From an uncultured Kiritimatiellota bacterium (GTDB lineage: Bacteria > Verrucomicrobiota > Kiritimatiellia > RFP12 > DVOR01), in contig CALXMW010000010.1 in assembly GCA_944389585.1 (NCBI GenBank), positions 1 through 63,633 of the forward strand: DNA of 63,633 nt. Reading direction: 5' to 3'. The notes under the pieces are model-generated. The model worked only from the letters and a program-made list of their open reading frames with translations. It ran no database searches and had not been told where the DNA came from. A program made the position numbers and the translations under genes. This document shows positions 43,026 to 52,870 of the stretch, piece after piece; the stretch's first letter is position 1, and the number at the start of each line of letters is the position of its first letter.

Positions 43026-44063
43026 ATGCGCATTCTTTTGGTGGACAATCTGCTCATCCGGCGTTACGGCAAGCTGCGCATGGGGCCCGGGCGGGCGCTC
43101 GCGTGCGGCGCGGTGCGCGGGAACCATCGGCTGTGCGAGTTCTCGGACCGCGACCTGGCGCGCTACATGGGCCTGGGCATCCGCGCGCTGGGCGAGCGGC
43201 TCGTGAACAAGGCGCTCCTCAAGACGGCCCGGAACTTCCGCCCCGAGGCCGTGCTCCTGGGCCACTGCGACTTCATCCGCAACGAGACGCTCGAGGCCAT
43301 CCGCCGCGCCGTCCCGGGCGTGCGCATCGCCCACTTCAACGTCGACCCGATGTGCGACGCGCACCCCCAGGCGCAGATGCGCGAGCGGATGGGCAGCTGC
43401 GACGCGCTCTTCGCCACCACCGCCGGCGAGCGCTGGCTCAAGCCCTTCGCCACCGGCAAAAACGTCGTCGCCTACATGCCCAACCCCTCCGACCCCGCGC
43501 TCGAGACGCTCGACAACAGCCTCCGCGCGGCCGACGACTTCTCGTGCGACCTCTTCTACGCCGGGCAGCCGCGCCAGGGCGACCCGCGGCTGGGCTTCAT
43601 CGAGCGCCTCGCCGCGGCCGTGCGCGGCACGCCCCTGCGCTTCGCGCTCGTGGGCATGGGCGGGCGCCCCGCCGTCGTCGGCGGCGCGGCCTACGACGAC
43701 CTGCTGGCCGGCGCCAAGATGGGGCTGAACATCAACCGCTACTTCGGCATGAAGTGGTACTCCTCCGACCGCATCGCCCACCTCATGGGCTCGGGCATCC
43801 TCACCGCGCTCTACGACGGCGACCAGATGCAGCGCTTCTTCTCCGACAAGGAGGCCCTCTTCTACCACGACGTGCCCGACCTGCTCGAGCGCCTCCTCTG
43901 GTTCCACGCGCACGACGACGCGCGCCGCGCCGTCGCCGCCGCCGGCCGCGCCGCCTACCACGCCAGGTTCGGCGGCGAGCGCGTCCTGCGCTTCATGCTC
44001 GAGACGCTCTTCGGCCGCCCCCACACCGAGCCCTACGAATGGGCCGAGGAGACCTACGCATGA
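43026..44063 (+). CDS. Glycosyltransferase of the CgeB/DUF3880-like type
   Basis: The 345-residue protein has a GT-B layout. The N-terminal half has MRILLVDNLLIRRYGKLR and ARNFRPEAVLLGHCDFI; the C-terminal half has DLFYAGQPRQGDPRLGFIERL, LAGAKMGLNINRY, DRIAHLMGSGILTALY and FSDKEALFYHDVPDLLERLLW. That last block, describing a sugar-nucleotide site and an 'F.d..EvvFY.d..EL' motif, is usual for CgeB-like enzymes, which probably glycosylate surface polymers. Substrate unknown. It overlaps hslO by ATGA, so three genes (this one, hslO, pdxB) are coupled. Confidence 0.7.
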   Translation: MRILLVDNLLIRRYGKLRMGPGRALACGAVRGNHRLCEFSDRDLARYMGLGIRALGERLVNKALLKTARNFRPEAVLLGHCDFIRNETLEAIRRAVPGVRIAHFNVDPMCDAHPQAQMRERMGSCDALFATTAGERWLKPFATGKNVVAYMPNPSDPALETLDNSLRAADDFSCDLFYAGQPRQGDPRLGFIERLAAAVRGTPLRFALVGMGGRPAVVGGAAYDDLLAGAKMGLNINRYFGMKWYSSDRIAHLMGSGILTALYDGDQMQRFFSDKEALFYHDVPDLLERLLWFHAHDDARRAVAAAGRAAYHARFGGERVLRFMLETLFGRPHTEPYEWAEETYA

Positions 44064-44947
44064 TCCTGAACTCCCTCGACCGCGTCCGCGTCGCCGAATG
44101 CCCCGCCGCCCACGCGCGCCTCTCCCTGGCCAACGTCACCGACACCGCGCGCACCCTCGAGCGCAACCACCTCTGCGGCCCCATCGCCGGCCTCGTCCAA
44201 GCCGAGCTCGCCTGCTGCGCCGCCCTCATGGGCCAAGACCGCCTCGACGCCCCCGGCCGGACGCTCGCCCTCCGCGTCGCCCTCCCCGGCGGCGCCCTCG
44301 GCGGCGCCCACCTCGAATGCGCCCGCACCCCCCAGGGCCTGGCCATCCGCGGCTACACCCGCCAGAAGGTGCTCCCCGGCATCGACGACGGCGACGCGCC
44401 CGACGAGACGCTCTTCGACCGCGCCATGGGCCGTAGCGCCCACTGCGCCGTCGTCACCGCCGCGGGCGACTCGCACTTCGACCTCGCCTTCGACGACCGC
44501 CTCACCGTCACCGACATCCTCGAGGACTACTTCGTCTCCGCCCTCGGCCGCAACGCCCTGGCCCAGGTCTCCGCCGCCAGCAAGGTCGGCTACGTCGAAT
44601 GCGCCCACGCCCTCCTCTGCGAGTTCCACCCCGAGGCCGACGACGAGGCCTACGAGCGCGCCCGCCAGGCCTTCGACGACGGCGCCGTGCAGGACGCCCT
44701 CGACGGCGGCGCCGACCTCGCCGCCATGGCCCGTCTGCTGGGGCTGGGCGCGCCCGAGCCCGTGGCCGACGTGCCCGTGCGCTTCGCCTGCGGCTGCTCC
44801 GCCCAAAAGGTCCTCGCCATGCTCCGCGCCCTGCCCCGCGCCGACCTCGCCGCCATGGCCGCCGAAAACCGCCCCTCCGACATCTACTGCCACATGTGCG
44901 GCAAATGCTACACCGTCACCCCGGAACAGCTCAAGGCCCTGCTGTGA
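44060..44947 (+). CDS. hslO: Redox-regulated chaperone Hsp33
   Basis: Hsp33 is a holdase switched on by oxidation. The 295-residue protein ends with the zinc-binding redox switch: a CGC motif in FACGCSAQKVL (about residue 236), then CHMCGKCY (about residues 279-286), at the spacing known for CxC...CxxC. The N-terminal domain carries FDRAMGRSAHCAVVTA-type strands and FVSALGRNALAQVSAA. Its start overlaps the glycosyltransferase stop and its stop overlaps the GTG of pdxB. Confidence 0.88.
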   Translation: MILNSLDRVRVAECPAAHARLSLANVTDTARTLERNHLCGPIAGLVQAELACCAALMGQDRLDAPGRTLALRVALPGGALGGAHLECARTPQGLAIRGYTRQKVLPGIDDGDAPDETLFDRAMGRSAHCAVVTAAGDSHFDLAFDDRLTVTDILEDYFVSALGRNALAQVSAASKVGYVECAHALLCEFHPEADDEAYERARQAFDDGAVQDALDGGADLAAMARLLGLGAPEPVADVPVRFACGCSAQKVLAMLRALPRADLAAMAAENRPSDIYCHMCGKCYTVTPEQLKALL

Positions 44948-46116
44948 AACCGCTCAACATCCTCTACGACCGCAACATGGAGCTCGGCGGCGCCCTCTTC
45001 CGCCGCCTCGGCAAAGCCCGCGCCGTCGACGGCCGCAAGCTCACCCGCGCCGACCTCGCCGACTGCGACCTCCTCTTCGTCCGCTCCACCTGCCGCCTCA
45101 CGCGCGACCTCCTCGAGGGCACCCCCGTGCGCTTCGTCGGCAGCGGCGTCGCCGGCACCGACCACATCGACTTCGCCGCCCTGCGCGACCTCGGCATCCG
45201 CGTCGAGACCGCCCCCGGCTGCAACGCCGAGAGCGTCGCGGACTACGTCGTCGCCGCCCTCCTCGCCCTCGGCGAGCGCCAAGGCCGCGACTGGCGGGGC
45301 GCCACCCTCGGCGTCGTCGGCGTCGGCCACGTCGGCACCCTCGTCAAGCGCTTCGCCGAGGAGGCCCTCGGCATGAAAACCCTCTGCTGCGACCCCCCGC
45401 GCAAGGACGACGGCGACCCCCGCGCCCGCGACTTCCTCAGCCTGGAAGCGCTCCTCCCGCAGGTCGACGTCCTCACCCTCCACACCCCCCTCAACGAGGC
45501 GGGCCCCTACCGCACCCGCCACCTCATCGACGGCCCCGCCGCCCGCCGCCTCAAGCCCGGCGCCACCCTCCTCAACTTCGCCCGCGGCCCCATCTGCGAC
45601 GACGCCCTCCTGGCCGCCATGCTCGAGACCGGCCTCCTGGCCGACGCCGCCATCGACTGCTGGGAGGGCGAGCCCGACTACCCCGCCGAGCTCGCCCGCC
45701 TTGCCGCCCTCGCCACCCCCCACGTCGCCGGGCACGCCTTCGAGGGCCGCGCCAACGGCACCCTCGCGGTCTACCGGGCCGCCTGCGGCTTCCTCGGCCT
45801 CGACCCCGGGCCCACCCCCCGCTTCCCCCGCGCCCCCGTGCCCGCGCTCACCCTCGACTGCGCCGGGCGCACCGACGCCCAGATCCTCCGCGAGGCCGTC
45901 CGCGCCGCCTGCGACATCGAGGGCGACACCGCCCGCTTCCGCGCCGCCTACTCGCCCGACGAGGCCGAGCGCCGCGCCCGCTTCGACGCCCTCCGCCGCG
46001 AGTATCCCCACCGCCGCCTCTTCCCCGCCACCAGGCTCACCCTCCTGCGCCCCTCCCCCACCCTCGCCCCCAAGCTCGCGGCCCTTGGCTTCCCCGTCAA
46101 GACCAAGGGGAAATGA
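44944..46116 (+). CDS. pdxB: Erythronate-4-phosphate dehydrogenase
   Basis: PdxB oxidises 4-phosphoerythronate, the second step of DXP-dependent pyridoxal phosphate synthesis. The 390-residue length and order fit: an N-terminal catalytic part with YDRNMELGG, LFVRSTCRL and VGSGVAGTDHIDF; AAPGCNAES-type motif (TAPGCNAESVADYVV); NAD fold GVVGVGHVGTLVKRF (about residues 121-135); NFARGPICDDALL; and HVAGHAFEGRANGT. A C-terminal PdxB dimerisation-type domain follows. The start is the GTG sharing GTGA with hslO; an ATG at 44977 is possible. SerC, which acts next in the same pathway, is encoded at 52923. Confidence 0.9.
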   Translation: MKPLNILYDRNMELGGALFRRLGKARAVDGRKLTRADLADCDLLFVRSTCRLTRDLLEGTPVRFVGSGVAGTDHIDFAALRDLGIRVETAPGCNAESVADYVVAALLALGERQGRDWRGATLGVVGVGHVGTLVKRFAEEALGMKTLCCDPPRKDDGDPRARDFLSLEALLPQVDVLTLHTPLNEAGPYRTRHLIDGPAARRLKPGATLLNFARGPICDDALLAAMLETGLLADAAIDCWEGEPDYPAELARLAALATPHVAGHAFEGRANGTLAVYRAACGFLGLDPGPTPRFPRAPVPALTLDCAGRTDAQILREAVRAACDIEGDTARFRAAYSPDEAERRARFDALRREYPHRRLFPATRLTLLRPSPTLAPKLAALGFPVKTKGK

Positions 46117-46130
46117 GAGGGGGGAATGCG

Positions 46131-46160
46131 AAGGGCCCCGGCCGCGCGGCCGGGGCCTTT
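46131..46160. terminator. Bidirectional terminator
   Basis: AAGGGCCCCGGCCGC / GCGGCCGGGGCCTTTT forms a strong stem between pdxB and the convergent outer-membrane lipoprotein gene. Confidence 0.85.
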
Positions 46161-46214
46161 TCTTCTTTTCGGGCGGGGGCCTGGGCGGGCCTCCCGCTTC
46201 CCGCCGCGCCGGGG

Positions 46215-47672
46215 TCAGGGGGCGGCGATGGCGGAGAGGAGCGGGGTTTGGGGGGTGTTCTCGGGGTCGGCGTTGGCGGCGGCGTCCTCGGGGGATTCGT
46301 CGGCCCAGCCGCCGCCGAAGGCGCGGTAGAGGGTGATGGCGTTGGAGAAGAGCTGGGCGCGGTGGGTGACGAGGGCCTCTTGGGCGGTGAGGAGGCCGGA
46401 TTGGCGGGAGAGGACGTCGTCGACGGTGATCTCGCCGTTCTCGTAGAGCTGGTCGGCGATGCGGAGGGCCTCGGCGCTGTAGCCCTCGGCGTCCTCGAGG
46501 TCTTGGGTGCGCTCGGCCTCGCGGCGGCAGGCGTCCCAGGCGGCCTCGGCCTCTTGGTAGGCGTTGAGGACGGTGTCGCGGTAGTCGGCGAGGGTGGCCT
46601 CGAGGGTGAGCTTGGCCGATTCGACGCGCTTGCGCCAGAGGCCGAAGCCGAAGAGGTTCCAGCTGAGGGAGGGGCCGAGGGAGAGGCTGCGGGTGTAGGA
46701 ATCCCAGGGGGAGAGGTCGGGGGAGGAGAGGCCGACGCTGCCGCCGAGGGTAAGGCGGGGGTAGAGCTCGGCCAGGGCGACGCCGACGGCGGCGGTCTGG
46801 GCGCGGACGTCCTCCTCGGCCATGCGGACATCGGCGCGGCGGCGGAGGAGCTCGTTGGGCAAAAGCTTGGGGGAGAGCTCGGGGAGGGACATGAGGTCGA
46901 GCGTCTCGCGCATCCGGGCCTGGGTGGCGTAGGGGGCCTGGCCGGTGAGCCAGTCGAGGCGGAGCTGGGCGGCGATGAGGTTCTTGCGGAGGGTGGGGAG
47001 GGCGGCGCGGGTGGTGGCGGTCTGGGCCTCGGCGGCGACGACGTCGTAGCGGGGGACGATGCCGGCGTTGGCGCGTTGGCGGATGACGGCGGCGGTCTTT
47101 TCCTGAAGGGCGAGGTTGGCCTCGGCGATGTCGACCTGCGCGGCGTATTGGCGGACCTCGACGTAGGCGAGGGCGATTTCGGCGGCGAGGGAGACGCGGA
47201 CGTCCTGGAGGCTGTAGGCGAGGCGGGCCTCGGCGGCGAACTGTTGCTCGACGGCGCGGCGGACGCCGCCGAAGATGTCGATTTCCCAGGCGGCGTCGCC
47301 GCGGGCGGAGAGGCCGTCTTCCCAGCCGGTGGCGCCGCGGCCCCAGGCGCGGCCCCATTCGTAGGCGCCGGAGGCGGTGAAGTGGGGCCAGAAGTCGGCC
47401 TCGGCGCTTTCGCGGAGGGCGCGCTGGGCGCGGAGGTTGGCGATGGCGGCCTCGACGGTGGGGGCGTTGGCGAGGCCTTGGTCGATGAGCTCGGCGAGGA
47501 GGGGGTCGTTGAAGCCTTCCCACCAACGGGCGAGGGAGGCGTCCTCCAGGCCGTCGCCGGCGAAGAGCTCATGGGGGGCCTCGGGCGCCTCGGGGGGGGC
47601 GTAGTCGGGGCCGACGGCGGCGCAGCCGGCGAGGAGGAGGGCGAGGGCGCAGGCGGCGGGGCGGCGCTTCAT
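46215..47672 (-). CDS. NodT/OprM-type outer-membrane efflux lipoprotein
   Basis: This is the outer-membrane channel of a tripartite efflux system. The signal ends in a lipobox, LLLAGCAAVGPDYAPP, with Cys at about residue 17, followed by the VGPDY motif usual for NodT-type factors. Two OEP repeats follow, each beginning with long helices (for example SLAEIALAYVEVRQYAAQVDIAE and YNAYQEAEAAWDA-like segments), with PELLPNELLRRRADVRMAEED marking the second. The length, 485 residues, is normal. The pump and adaptor genes are not in the window. It is four bases downstream of the cyclophilin gene in the same direction. Confidence 0.88.
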   Translation of the reverse strand: MKRRPAACALALLLAGCAAVGPDYAPPEAPEAPHELFAGDGLEDASLARWWEGFNDPLLAELIDQGLANAPTVEAAIANLRAQRALRESAEADFWPHFTASGAYEWGRAWGRGATGWEDGLSARGDAAWEIDIFGGVRRAVEQQFAAEARLAYSLQDVRVSLAAEIALAYVEVRQYAAQVDIAEANLALQEKTAAVIRQRANAGIVPRYDVVAAEAQTATTRAALPTLRKNLIAAQLRLDWLTGQAPYATQARMRETLDLMSLPELSPKLLPNELLRRRADVRMAEEDVRAQTAAVGVALAELYPRLTLGGSVGLSSPDLSPWDSYTRSLSLGPSLSWNLFGFGLWRKRVESAKLTLEATLADYRDTVLNAYQEAEAAWDACRREAERTQDLEDAEGYSAEALRIADQLYENGEITVDDVLSRQSGLLTAQEALVTHRAQLFSNAITLYRAFGGGWADESPEDAAANADPENTPQTPLLSAIAAP

Positions 47673-47675
47673 GGG

Positions 47676-48173
47676 TCAGGCCCGGGCGACGGACTCGATG
47701 ACGATGGGCGTGTGGGGGACGTCTTGGTGGCCGGCGCGGATGCCGGTGGGGGCCTGCTCGATGTCGTCGACGGTGTCGAAGCCGGCGGTGACGCGGCCGA
47801 AGACGGCGTAGCCGTAGGCGGAGGGGTTGGGGGCGCGGAAGTCGAGGAAGTCGTTGTCGGCGGTGTTGATGAAGAATTGGGCGGTGGCGGAGTGGATTTC
47901 CGGCGTGCGGGCCATGGCGATGGCGTATTTGACGTTCTTGAGGCCGTTGGGGGCCTCGTTGCGGATGGGCTCGTGGGTGGGCTTTTGGGCCATGTCTGGG
48001 GTGAGGCCGCCGCCTTGGATCATGAAGCCGGGGATGACGCGGTGGAAGATGAGGCCGTCGTAGAAGCCCTCGTCCACGTAGCGCAGGAAGTTGGCGACGG
48101 TGACGGGCGCGGCCGATTCGTCGAGCTCAAGGGTGATGTCGCCTTTGCTGGTCTTCATGATGACGGTCGTCAT
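47676..48173 (-). CDS. Cyclophilin-type peptidyl-prolyl cis-trans isomerase
   Basis: The 165-residue enzyme speeds rotation about prolyl bonds in folding proteins. It has no signal peptide, so it should be cytoplasmic, like PpiB. Catalytic and binding residues are present: FHRVIPGFMIQGGG (Arg, Phe, Met, Gln), ATAQFFINTADNDFLD and YAVFGRVTAGFD. The typical Trp of eukaryotic cyclophilins is absent, as in many bacterial forms. AAAGGAG before the ATG and a GATAAT box just upstream set the start. Confidence 0.92.
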   Translation of the reverse strand: MTTVIMKTSKGDITLELDESAAPVTVANFLRYVDEGFYDGLIFHRVIPGFMIQGGGLTPDMAQKPTHEPIRNEAPNGLKNVKYAIAMARTPEIHSATAQFFINTADNDFLDFRAPNPSAYGYAVFGRVTAGFDTVDDIEQAPTGIRAGHQDVPHTPIVIESVARA

Positions 48174-48193
48174 GGGGGGTCTCCTTTCCCCTT

Positions 48194-48199
48194 ATTATC
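48194..48199 (-). promoter_or_regulatory. Extended -10 promoter of the cyclophilin-efflux lipoprotein pair
   Basis: TGC-GATAAT on the minus strand gives a leader of about 15 bases that contains AAAGGAG. Confidence 0.55.
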
Positions 48200-48261
48200 G
48201 CACAAACGCCCCCGCGCCGCCACCCGCCGCGCCGGGCGGTGCATACGCCCATACGCGCCGC

Positions 48262-49623
48262 TCAGGCGAAGTCGCGCAGGTGCGCCAGGAGGGCGCGGGC
48301 GGATTTGAGCAGGTGCCCGGGGTGCGCGGCGGCGCGGGCGGCGGCGCGCAGCAGGGGGCGGGGCTGGAGATGCCCGCGGTAGGCGGCGGCGACGAGGGCC
48401 TTGGTCTCGGCCTCGGTGAGGGGGCAGCGCATGACGGGGCCGCGCATGTCGTAGGCGTCCCAATCCTCCGTCAGCAGACCGCCGGAGGCCTGGAGCTCGC
48501 GGAAGAGCGGCGTCCCGGGATAGGGGACGAGCCAGGTGGCTTGGAGGGTGTGGGCGTGGCCGCGCCGGAGCAGCTCGCGCCCCAGGGCGACGGTGCGCGC
48601 GGCGTCCGCCGCCGTCTCCCACGGATAGCCGAACATGAGCGTGAGGTGGACATGGAGCCCGGCCTCGGCGGCCAGGCGCGCGCCCTCGCGGATCTGCCCA
48701 AGGGAGAGGCCCTTGCGCAGTCGATCGAGCGTCGCCTGGTTGGCGGATTCGACGCCGAAGAGCACCATGCGGTAGCCCGCGCGGCGCATGAGCCGGTAAT
48801 CCGCCGCCGAGAGCGCGCCGAAGCGTTGGTTGCAGTCGATTCGGACGCGCCGGGCGTAGCCGCGCGAGAGGAGGCCCTCGCAGAAGGCGCGGAGCCACGC
48901 CCCGGTGGGCTGGCTGCCCGCGTCGTCCATGATCTCACGCGCGCCCAGGCCGATGAGCCCGCCGACCTCGTCCAAGACGTGCGCCACGGGGCGGACGCGG
49001 TAGGCGGGGTAGAGCGCGGCCCACGAGCAGAAGGTGCAGCGCCCGTGCCAGCAATCGCGCGCCGACATCAGGTACGCGCCGGGCGTGCGCAGGAAGTTCC
49101 CGTTGCGATAGGCGTAGTCGCGCCACCGCGTCAGCCCGCGGTCGATCTGCGGCAGGGCCGCGAGGTCCACGGGGATCTCGCGCCCCTCGGCCCACCCCAG
49201 CAGGGCGAAGTCGTAGTCCCCGCCCCGGAGCGCCACATCCACGGGCGCGTTGCGGAGCGTCTCCTCGGGCAACGCGCTCACGTGGTCGCCCGCCAGGAGG
49301 AGCCTGCACCGCGGCAGGCGGCGCTTGAGCTCGCGCGCCCAGGCCCAGTGGAACTTCACCACCGGCGTCTTGGTCTCCACGAAGACGGCGTCCGGCCCCC
49401 ACCCCTCCAGCTCGCGCCAGAAGGCCTCCGGCGAGAGGCCGCGCGCGATGCCGTCCAGCCACAGCACCTCGTGCCCATGGGCGCGCAGGAGCGTCGCGGC
49501 GGAGGCCGGCACCACGGGATAGATGGCCGTGGGGCGGTTGAACCACTGGAACTGCCGGTTCTGGCTGAGCAGCGGCGTTCCCTTGGCCGAGGGGATGGGC
49601 GGGTAGCAGATCGCCAGCCTCAT
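48262..49623 (-). CDS. B12-binding radical SAM protein
   Basis: The 453-residue protein opens with MRLAICYPPIPSAKGTPLLS and a cobalamin-binding-like domain (VVPASAATLLRAHGHEVLWLDGIA). The classic DxHxxG is not evident, so cobalamin binding is uncertain. The radical SAM core has ARDCWHGRCTFCSW (about residue 190), a CX4CX2C cluster motif as in several B12-type radical SAM families. It continues with DDAGSQPTG, RIDCNQRFG, VLFGVESANQATLDRLRKG and LMFGYPWET. The role is unknown; enzymes of this kind modify lipids, bacteriochlorins or peptides. Its ATG overlaps the phosphohexomutase stop (ATGA) and it is the last gene of an rph-rlmI-pgm operon. Confidence 0.8.
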   Translation of the reverse strand: MRLAICYPPIPSAKGTPLLSQNRQFQWFNRPTAIYPVVPASAATLLRAHGHEVLWLDGIARGLSPEAFWRELEGWGPDAVFVETKTPVVKFHWAWARELKRRLPRCRLLLAGDHVSALPEETLRNAPVDVALRGGDYDFALLGWAEGREIPVDLAALPQIDRGLTRWRDYAYRNGNFLRTPGAYLMSARDCWHGRCTFCSWAALYPAYRVRPVAHVLDEVGGLIGLGAREIMDDAGSQPTGAWLRAFCEGLLSRGYARRVRIDCNQRFGALSAADYRLMRRAGYRMVLFGVESANQATLDRLRKGLSLGQIREGARLAAEAGLHVHLTLMFGYPWETAADAARTVALGRELLRRGHAHTLQATWLVPYPGTPLFRELQASGGLLTEDWDAYDMRGPVMRCPLTEAETKALVAAAYRGHLQPRPLLRAAARAAAHPGHLLKSARALLAHLRDFA

Positions 49624-50972
49624 TGGCGCACGGCGGCCTCCGCGGCGGCCAACAGGCGCCCCAACGCCGCGCGATCCTTGGCCTCGGCGGCCAGGCGGAG
49701 CACCGGCTCGGTGTTGGAGGGGCGGGCCCCGATCCAGGCGTCCGCCCACTCCAGGCGCACGCCGTCGATGTCGATGCGGCCCTGGGGCGGCCCCATGAGC
49801 GCGGTGACCGCGGCCTCCACCCGCGCGACGGCGGCGGGGGGATCCCCCACGCCCGGCAGGTTGACCTCGCCGGAGGAGACGTACCGCCCCACGATGGGCG
49901 CGAGCAGCTCGGCGAACGTGCGCCCCGCGCGCTTGGCCTCGGCCGCGATGCCCAGGACGAGGAGCGCGGCCAGGACGCCGCTGTCGTTCCAATGGAACCC
50001 GCGGAAGTAATAGTGGCCCGCCACCTCGCCCCCGCAGATGCCGTCGCCCTCGCGCAGGGCCGTCTTGGCGAAGGCCGCGCCCACCTTCACCATCCGCGGC
50101 TCGAAGCCCCGCTCGCGCAACGCCTCGATGACGCCGCGCGAGGTGCGCACGTCGTGCACCACCACGGGCGAGGCCTCGGGGCAGGCAGGGCGCAAGGCCT
50201 CGGCCAACAACGGCAACAGCGCGTCCGGCGGGACGAACGCGCCCGAGGCGTCCACGAAGCCCACGCGGTCGGCGTCGCCGTCGAAAAGCAGCCCCAGATC
50301 CAGCCCGCCCTCCCGCACGCGCCGGGCCAGCTGGGCGCGGTTCTCGGCCTCGAGCGGGTTCGGCCCATGGTGCGGGAAGGTGCCGTCGGGCGTCGCGTTC
50401 AGGAGCGCGTCGGCCTCGCCGAAGAGCGCCCGCGCCAGGACGCCCGCCGCGCCGTCCGAGCAATCCACCGCGAAGCGCAGCCCCGAGAGGTCGGGCTTGC
50501 GCCCGCGCATCCACGCCACGTAATCCGGGAGCAGATCCACCTGCCGCACCGCGCCTGGCGCGGCCGCCGGCGGCGGCAGGGCCCCGGCCTCGACCCACGC
50601 CTCCGCCTGGCGCAGGCCCTGGTCGTAGCCGCACGGGCGCGCCCCGGCCTTCGAGACCTTCAGGCCGTTGTACTGCGGCGGGTTGTGCGACGCCGTCACC
50701 ATCACCGAGGCGCCATAGCCGCGCGCCGCGTTGAAGAAATAGGTCATCGGCGTGGTGCAGAGCCCCATCTCGTCCACGTCCGCCCCCGCCTCGGAGAGGC
50801 CCTTGACGAGCGCCGCGGCGAGCGCGGGCGAGGATTGGCGGGCGTCCCACCCCACGAGCACGCGCGCCGCGCCGAGCAGGGCCGGCAGGCAGCGCCCCAC
50901 CTGGTAGGCGAGCGCCTCGGTCACGTCGGCGCCGAAGACGCCCCGGATGTCATAGGCCTTGAACGCTTTCAT
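49620..50972 (-). CDS. Phosphomannomutase/phosphoglucomutase
   Basis: The enzyme moves phosphate between C1 and C6 of hexoses for sugar nucleotide synthesis. The 450-residue protein shows the four signature sites of the alpha-D-phosphohexomutase family: the phosphoserine loop VTASHNPPQYNG (about residue 93), the metal loop LFDGDADRVGF (about 232), the sugar loop GGEVAGHYYF, and the phosphate loop RPSNTEPVLR near the C-terminus. The start KAFKAYDIRGVFG is typical of ManB/AlgC-type mutases. It starts two bases after the rlmI-like gene. Confidence 0.93.
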   Translation of the reverse strand: MKAFKAYDIRGVFGADVTEALAYQVGRCLPALLGAARVLVGWDARQSSPALAAALVKGLSEAGADVDEMGLCTTPMTYFFNAARGYGASVMVTASHNPPQYNGLKVSKAGARPCGYDQGLRQAEAWVEAGALPPPAAAPGAVRQVDLLPDYVAWMRGRKPDLSGLRFAVDCSDGAAGVLARALFGEADALLNATPDGTFPHHGPNPLEAENRAQLARRVREGGLDLGLLFDGDADRVGFVDASGAFVPPDALLPLLAEALRPACPEASPVVVHDVRTSRGVIEALRERGFEPRMVKVGAAFAKTALREGDGICGGEVAGHYYFRGFHWNDSGVLAALLVLGIAAEAKRAGRTFAELLAPIVGRYVSSGEVNLPGVGDPPAAVARVEAAVTALMGPPQGRIDIDGVRLEWADAWIGARPSNTEPVLRLAAEAKDRAALGRLLAAAEAAVRQ

Positions 50973-50974
50973 CG

Positions 50975-52162
50975 TCACTCCACATGGCAAAACAAGCCCT
51001 TGAGGTAGAACCCCTCGGGGAAATCCAGCGACTCGACGTGGTCGGGCGCCTGGCGCAGCTCGCGCAGGATCCTGACGCGCCGCCCCGCGTCGCGCGCGGC
51101 CTCGGCCACCACCATGCGGAAGGTCGCCGGGTCGATGGCGCCCGAGCACGAGAAGGTGGCCAGCGCGCCGCCGGGCGAGACGAGCTTCAGCCCCAGCAGG
51201 TTGATGTCCTTGTACCCGCGCAACGCCTTGGCCGCCTGCGCCTTGGCGTCGGCGAACTTCGGCGGGTCCAGCACCACCAGGTCGAACGACCGCGCGCGGT
51301 CGCGGAAGGCGCGCAGCTCCTGGAAGACGTTGCCCTGGATGAACTCGGCCTCCGGCAGGCCATTGAGCGCGGTGTTGCGCCGGGCCTGCCCCAGCGCGGG
51401 CGCGGAGAGGTCGACGTGCGTCACCGCCGCGGCCCCGGCCAGCTGCGCGGCCACGCCGAAGCCGCCCGTATAGCAAAAGGCGTTGAGCACGCGGCGGCCC
51501 CGCGCGGCCGCGGCCACCAGGCGGCGGTTCTCGCGCTGATCCAGGTAGAAGCCCGTCTTGTGCCCCTCGCGCACGTCCACCTCGAAGCGCACCGGGCCCT
51601 CGTGGATGACGACGCGCCCGGGCGGCTCCTCCCCCGCGAGCAGGCCCACGGCGGGCTCCAGGCCCTCGCGCCGGCGGGCGTCCACGTCGCTGCGCTCGTA
51701 AACGCTTTTGGCGCCCGTCCGCGCCAGGAGCGAGGCGACGATCGCGGCCTTGTTGCGCTCGGCCCCGGCGGTGGCGAACTGGCCCACCAGCACGTCCCCG
51801 TAGCGGTCGACCGTCACGCCCGGCAGGCCGTCGGCCTCGGCGTTCACCAGGCGCAGGGCATCGGTGTCGAAGCGCTCGGCCATGCCCTCGCGCACGGCCA
51901 GGGCGGCGGCCACGCGCGCGTCGAAGAACCCGTCGTCCAGTGCGCCCCCGGCCTCCTCGCCGAAGGCCCACAGCCGCACGCGGATCTGCGAGGCGGGCGA
52001 CCAGGCGCCCAGGCCCAGCGCGCGGCCCTCGGCGTCGGCCACGAGCACCGTCTCGCCGGGCTCCGGCTCGCGCGAGACGGTGTCGACGGCGCCGGAGAAG
52101 ATCCAGGGATGGCGGTGGCGCGTGGGACGGTCGCGCCCGGGCTTGAGGCGGACGAGCTTCAT
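50975..52162 (-). CDS. rlmI: RlmI-like 23S rRNA (cytosine) methyltransferase
   Basis: This SAM-dependent enzyme is expected to make 5-methylcytosine in 23S rRNA (position 1962 in E. coli). The 395-residue protein has an N-terminal PUA domain ([20 protein letters not shown]), a middle domain with [19 protein letters not shown], and a Rossmann methyltransferase domain: [30 protein letters not shown] (SAM site, about residue 230), [11 protein letters not shown], and [10 protein letters not shown] with the family cysteine. It overlaps rph by ATGA. RlmI is the best match, but the exact target is inferred. Confidence 0.85.
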   Translation of the reverse strand: MKLVRLKPGRDRPTRHRHPWIFSGAVDTVSREPEPGETVLVADAEGRALGLGAWSPASQIRVRLWAFGEEAGGALDDGFFDARVAAALAVREGMAERFDTDALRLVNAEADGLPGVTVDRYGDVLVGQFATAGAERNKAAIVASLLARTGAKSVYERSDVDARRREGLEPAVGLLAGEEPPGRVVIHEGPVRFEVDVREGHKTGFYLDQRENRRLVAAAARGRRVLNAFCYTGGFGVAAQLAGAAAVTHVDLSAPALGQARRNTALNGLPEAEFIQGNVFQELRAFRDRARSFDLVVLDPPKFADAKAQAAKALRGYKDINLLGLKLVSPGGALATFSCSGAIDPATFRMVVAEAARDAGRRVRILRELRQAPDHVESLDFPEGFYLKGLFCHVE

Positions 52163-52851
52163 GCGTCCCTCCCCAGGGCCTGCGCCTGGGCCTTGAAGAG
52201 GGCGGCGCAACCCTCCTTGGCCAGCGCCCGCAGCGCGTCGAGCTGGGCGTCGGTGAAGGGCTCGTGCTCGGCCGTACCTTGGAGTTCGACGAAGCGGCCG
52301 TCTGAGGTCATGACGACGTTGAGGTCGACGTCCGCCGTCGAGTCGTGCGCGTAGTCCAGATCCAGGGTCGGCACGCCCGCGCAGATGCCCACGCTGACGG
52401 CGGCCACGCGGCGCCTGATGGGGTTCTCGGCGAGCGTGCCCGCGGCCAGGAGCGCGGAGACGGCGTCTTCCAGCGCCACCATGCCGCCGGTGATGGAGGC
52501 GCAGCGCGTGCCGCCGTCGGCCTGGAGCACGTCGCAGTCGATGGTGAGGGTGCGTTCGCCCAGCTTCGCCAGGTCGACGCTCGCGCGCAGGGCCCGGCCG
52601 ATCAGGCGGCCGATCTCCACGCCGCGGCCGTCCTGCCTCAGCTTCTTGATGTCGCGTTCCTTGCGCGTGAGGGTGGCGGAGGGCAGCATCGCGTATTCGG
52701 CCGTCACCCAGCCCGTCCCGGTGCCGCGGAGGAAGGGCGGCGCCTTCTCCTCCACGCTCGCGGTGCAGAGCACCCACGTGTCGCCCTGCTTGATGAGCGC
52801 CGAACCCGGCGCGTGCTTCGTGAACTTCCGGCAGATCTCAACGCTTCTCAT
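52159..52851 (-). CDS. rph: Ribonuclease PH
   Basis: RNase PH trims the 3' end of tRNA precursors using phosphate. The 230-residue protein carries [68 protein letters not shown] and [14 protein letters not shown], with the catalytic acidic residues in the last block. The N-terminus is about eight residues shorter than in E. coli. An AAGGAGG site before the ATG and a TATACT box about 20 bases upstream define the start of this four-gene operon (rph, rlmI, phosphohexomutase, radical SAM). Confidence 0.93.
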   Translation of the reverse strand: MRSVEICRKFTKHAPGSALIKQGDTWVLCTASVEEKAPPFLRGTGTGWVTAEYAMLPSATLTRKERDIKKLRQDGRGVEIGRLIGRALRASVDLAKLGERTLTIDCDVLQADGGTRCASITGGMVALEDAVSALLAAGTLAENPIRRRVAAVSVGICAGVPTLDLDYAHDSTADVDLNVVMTSDGRFVELQGTAEHEPFTDAQLDALRALAKEGCAALFKAQAQALGRDA

Positions 52852-52870
52852 GGCGCCTCCTTCGCCCGCC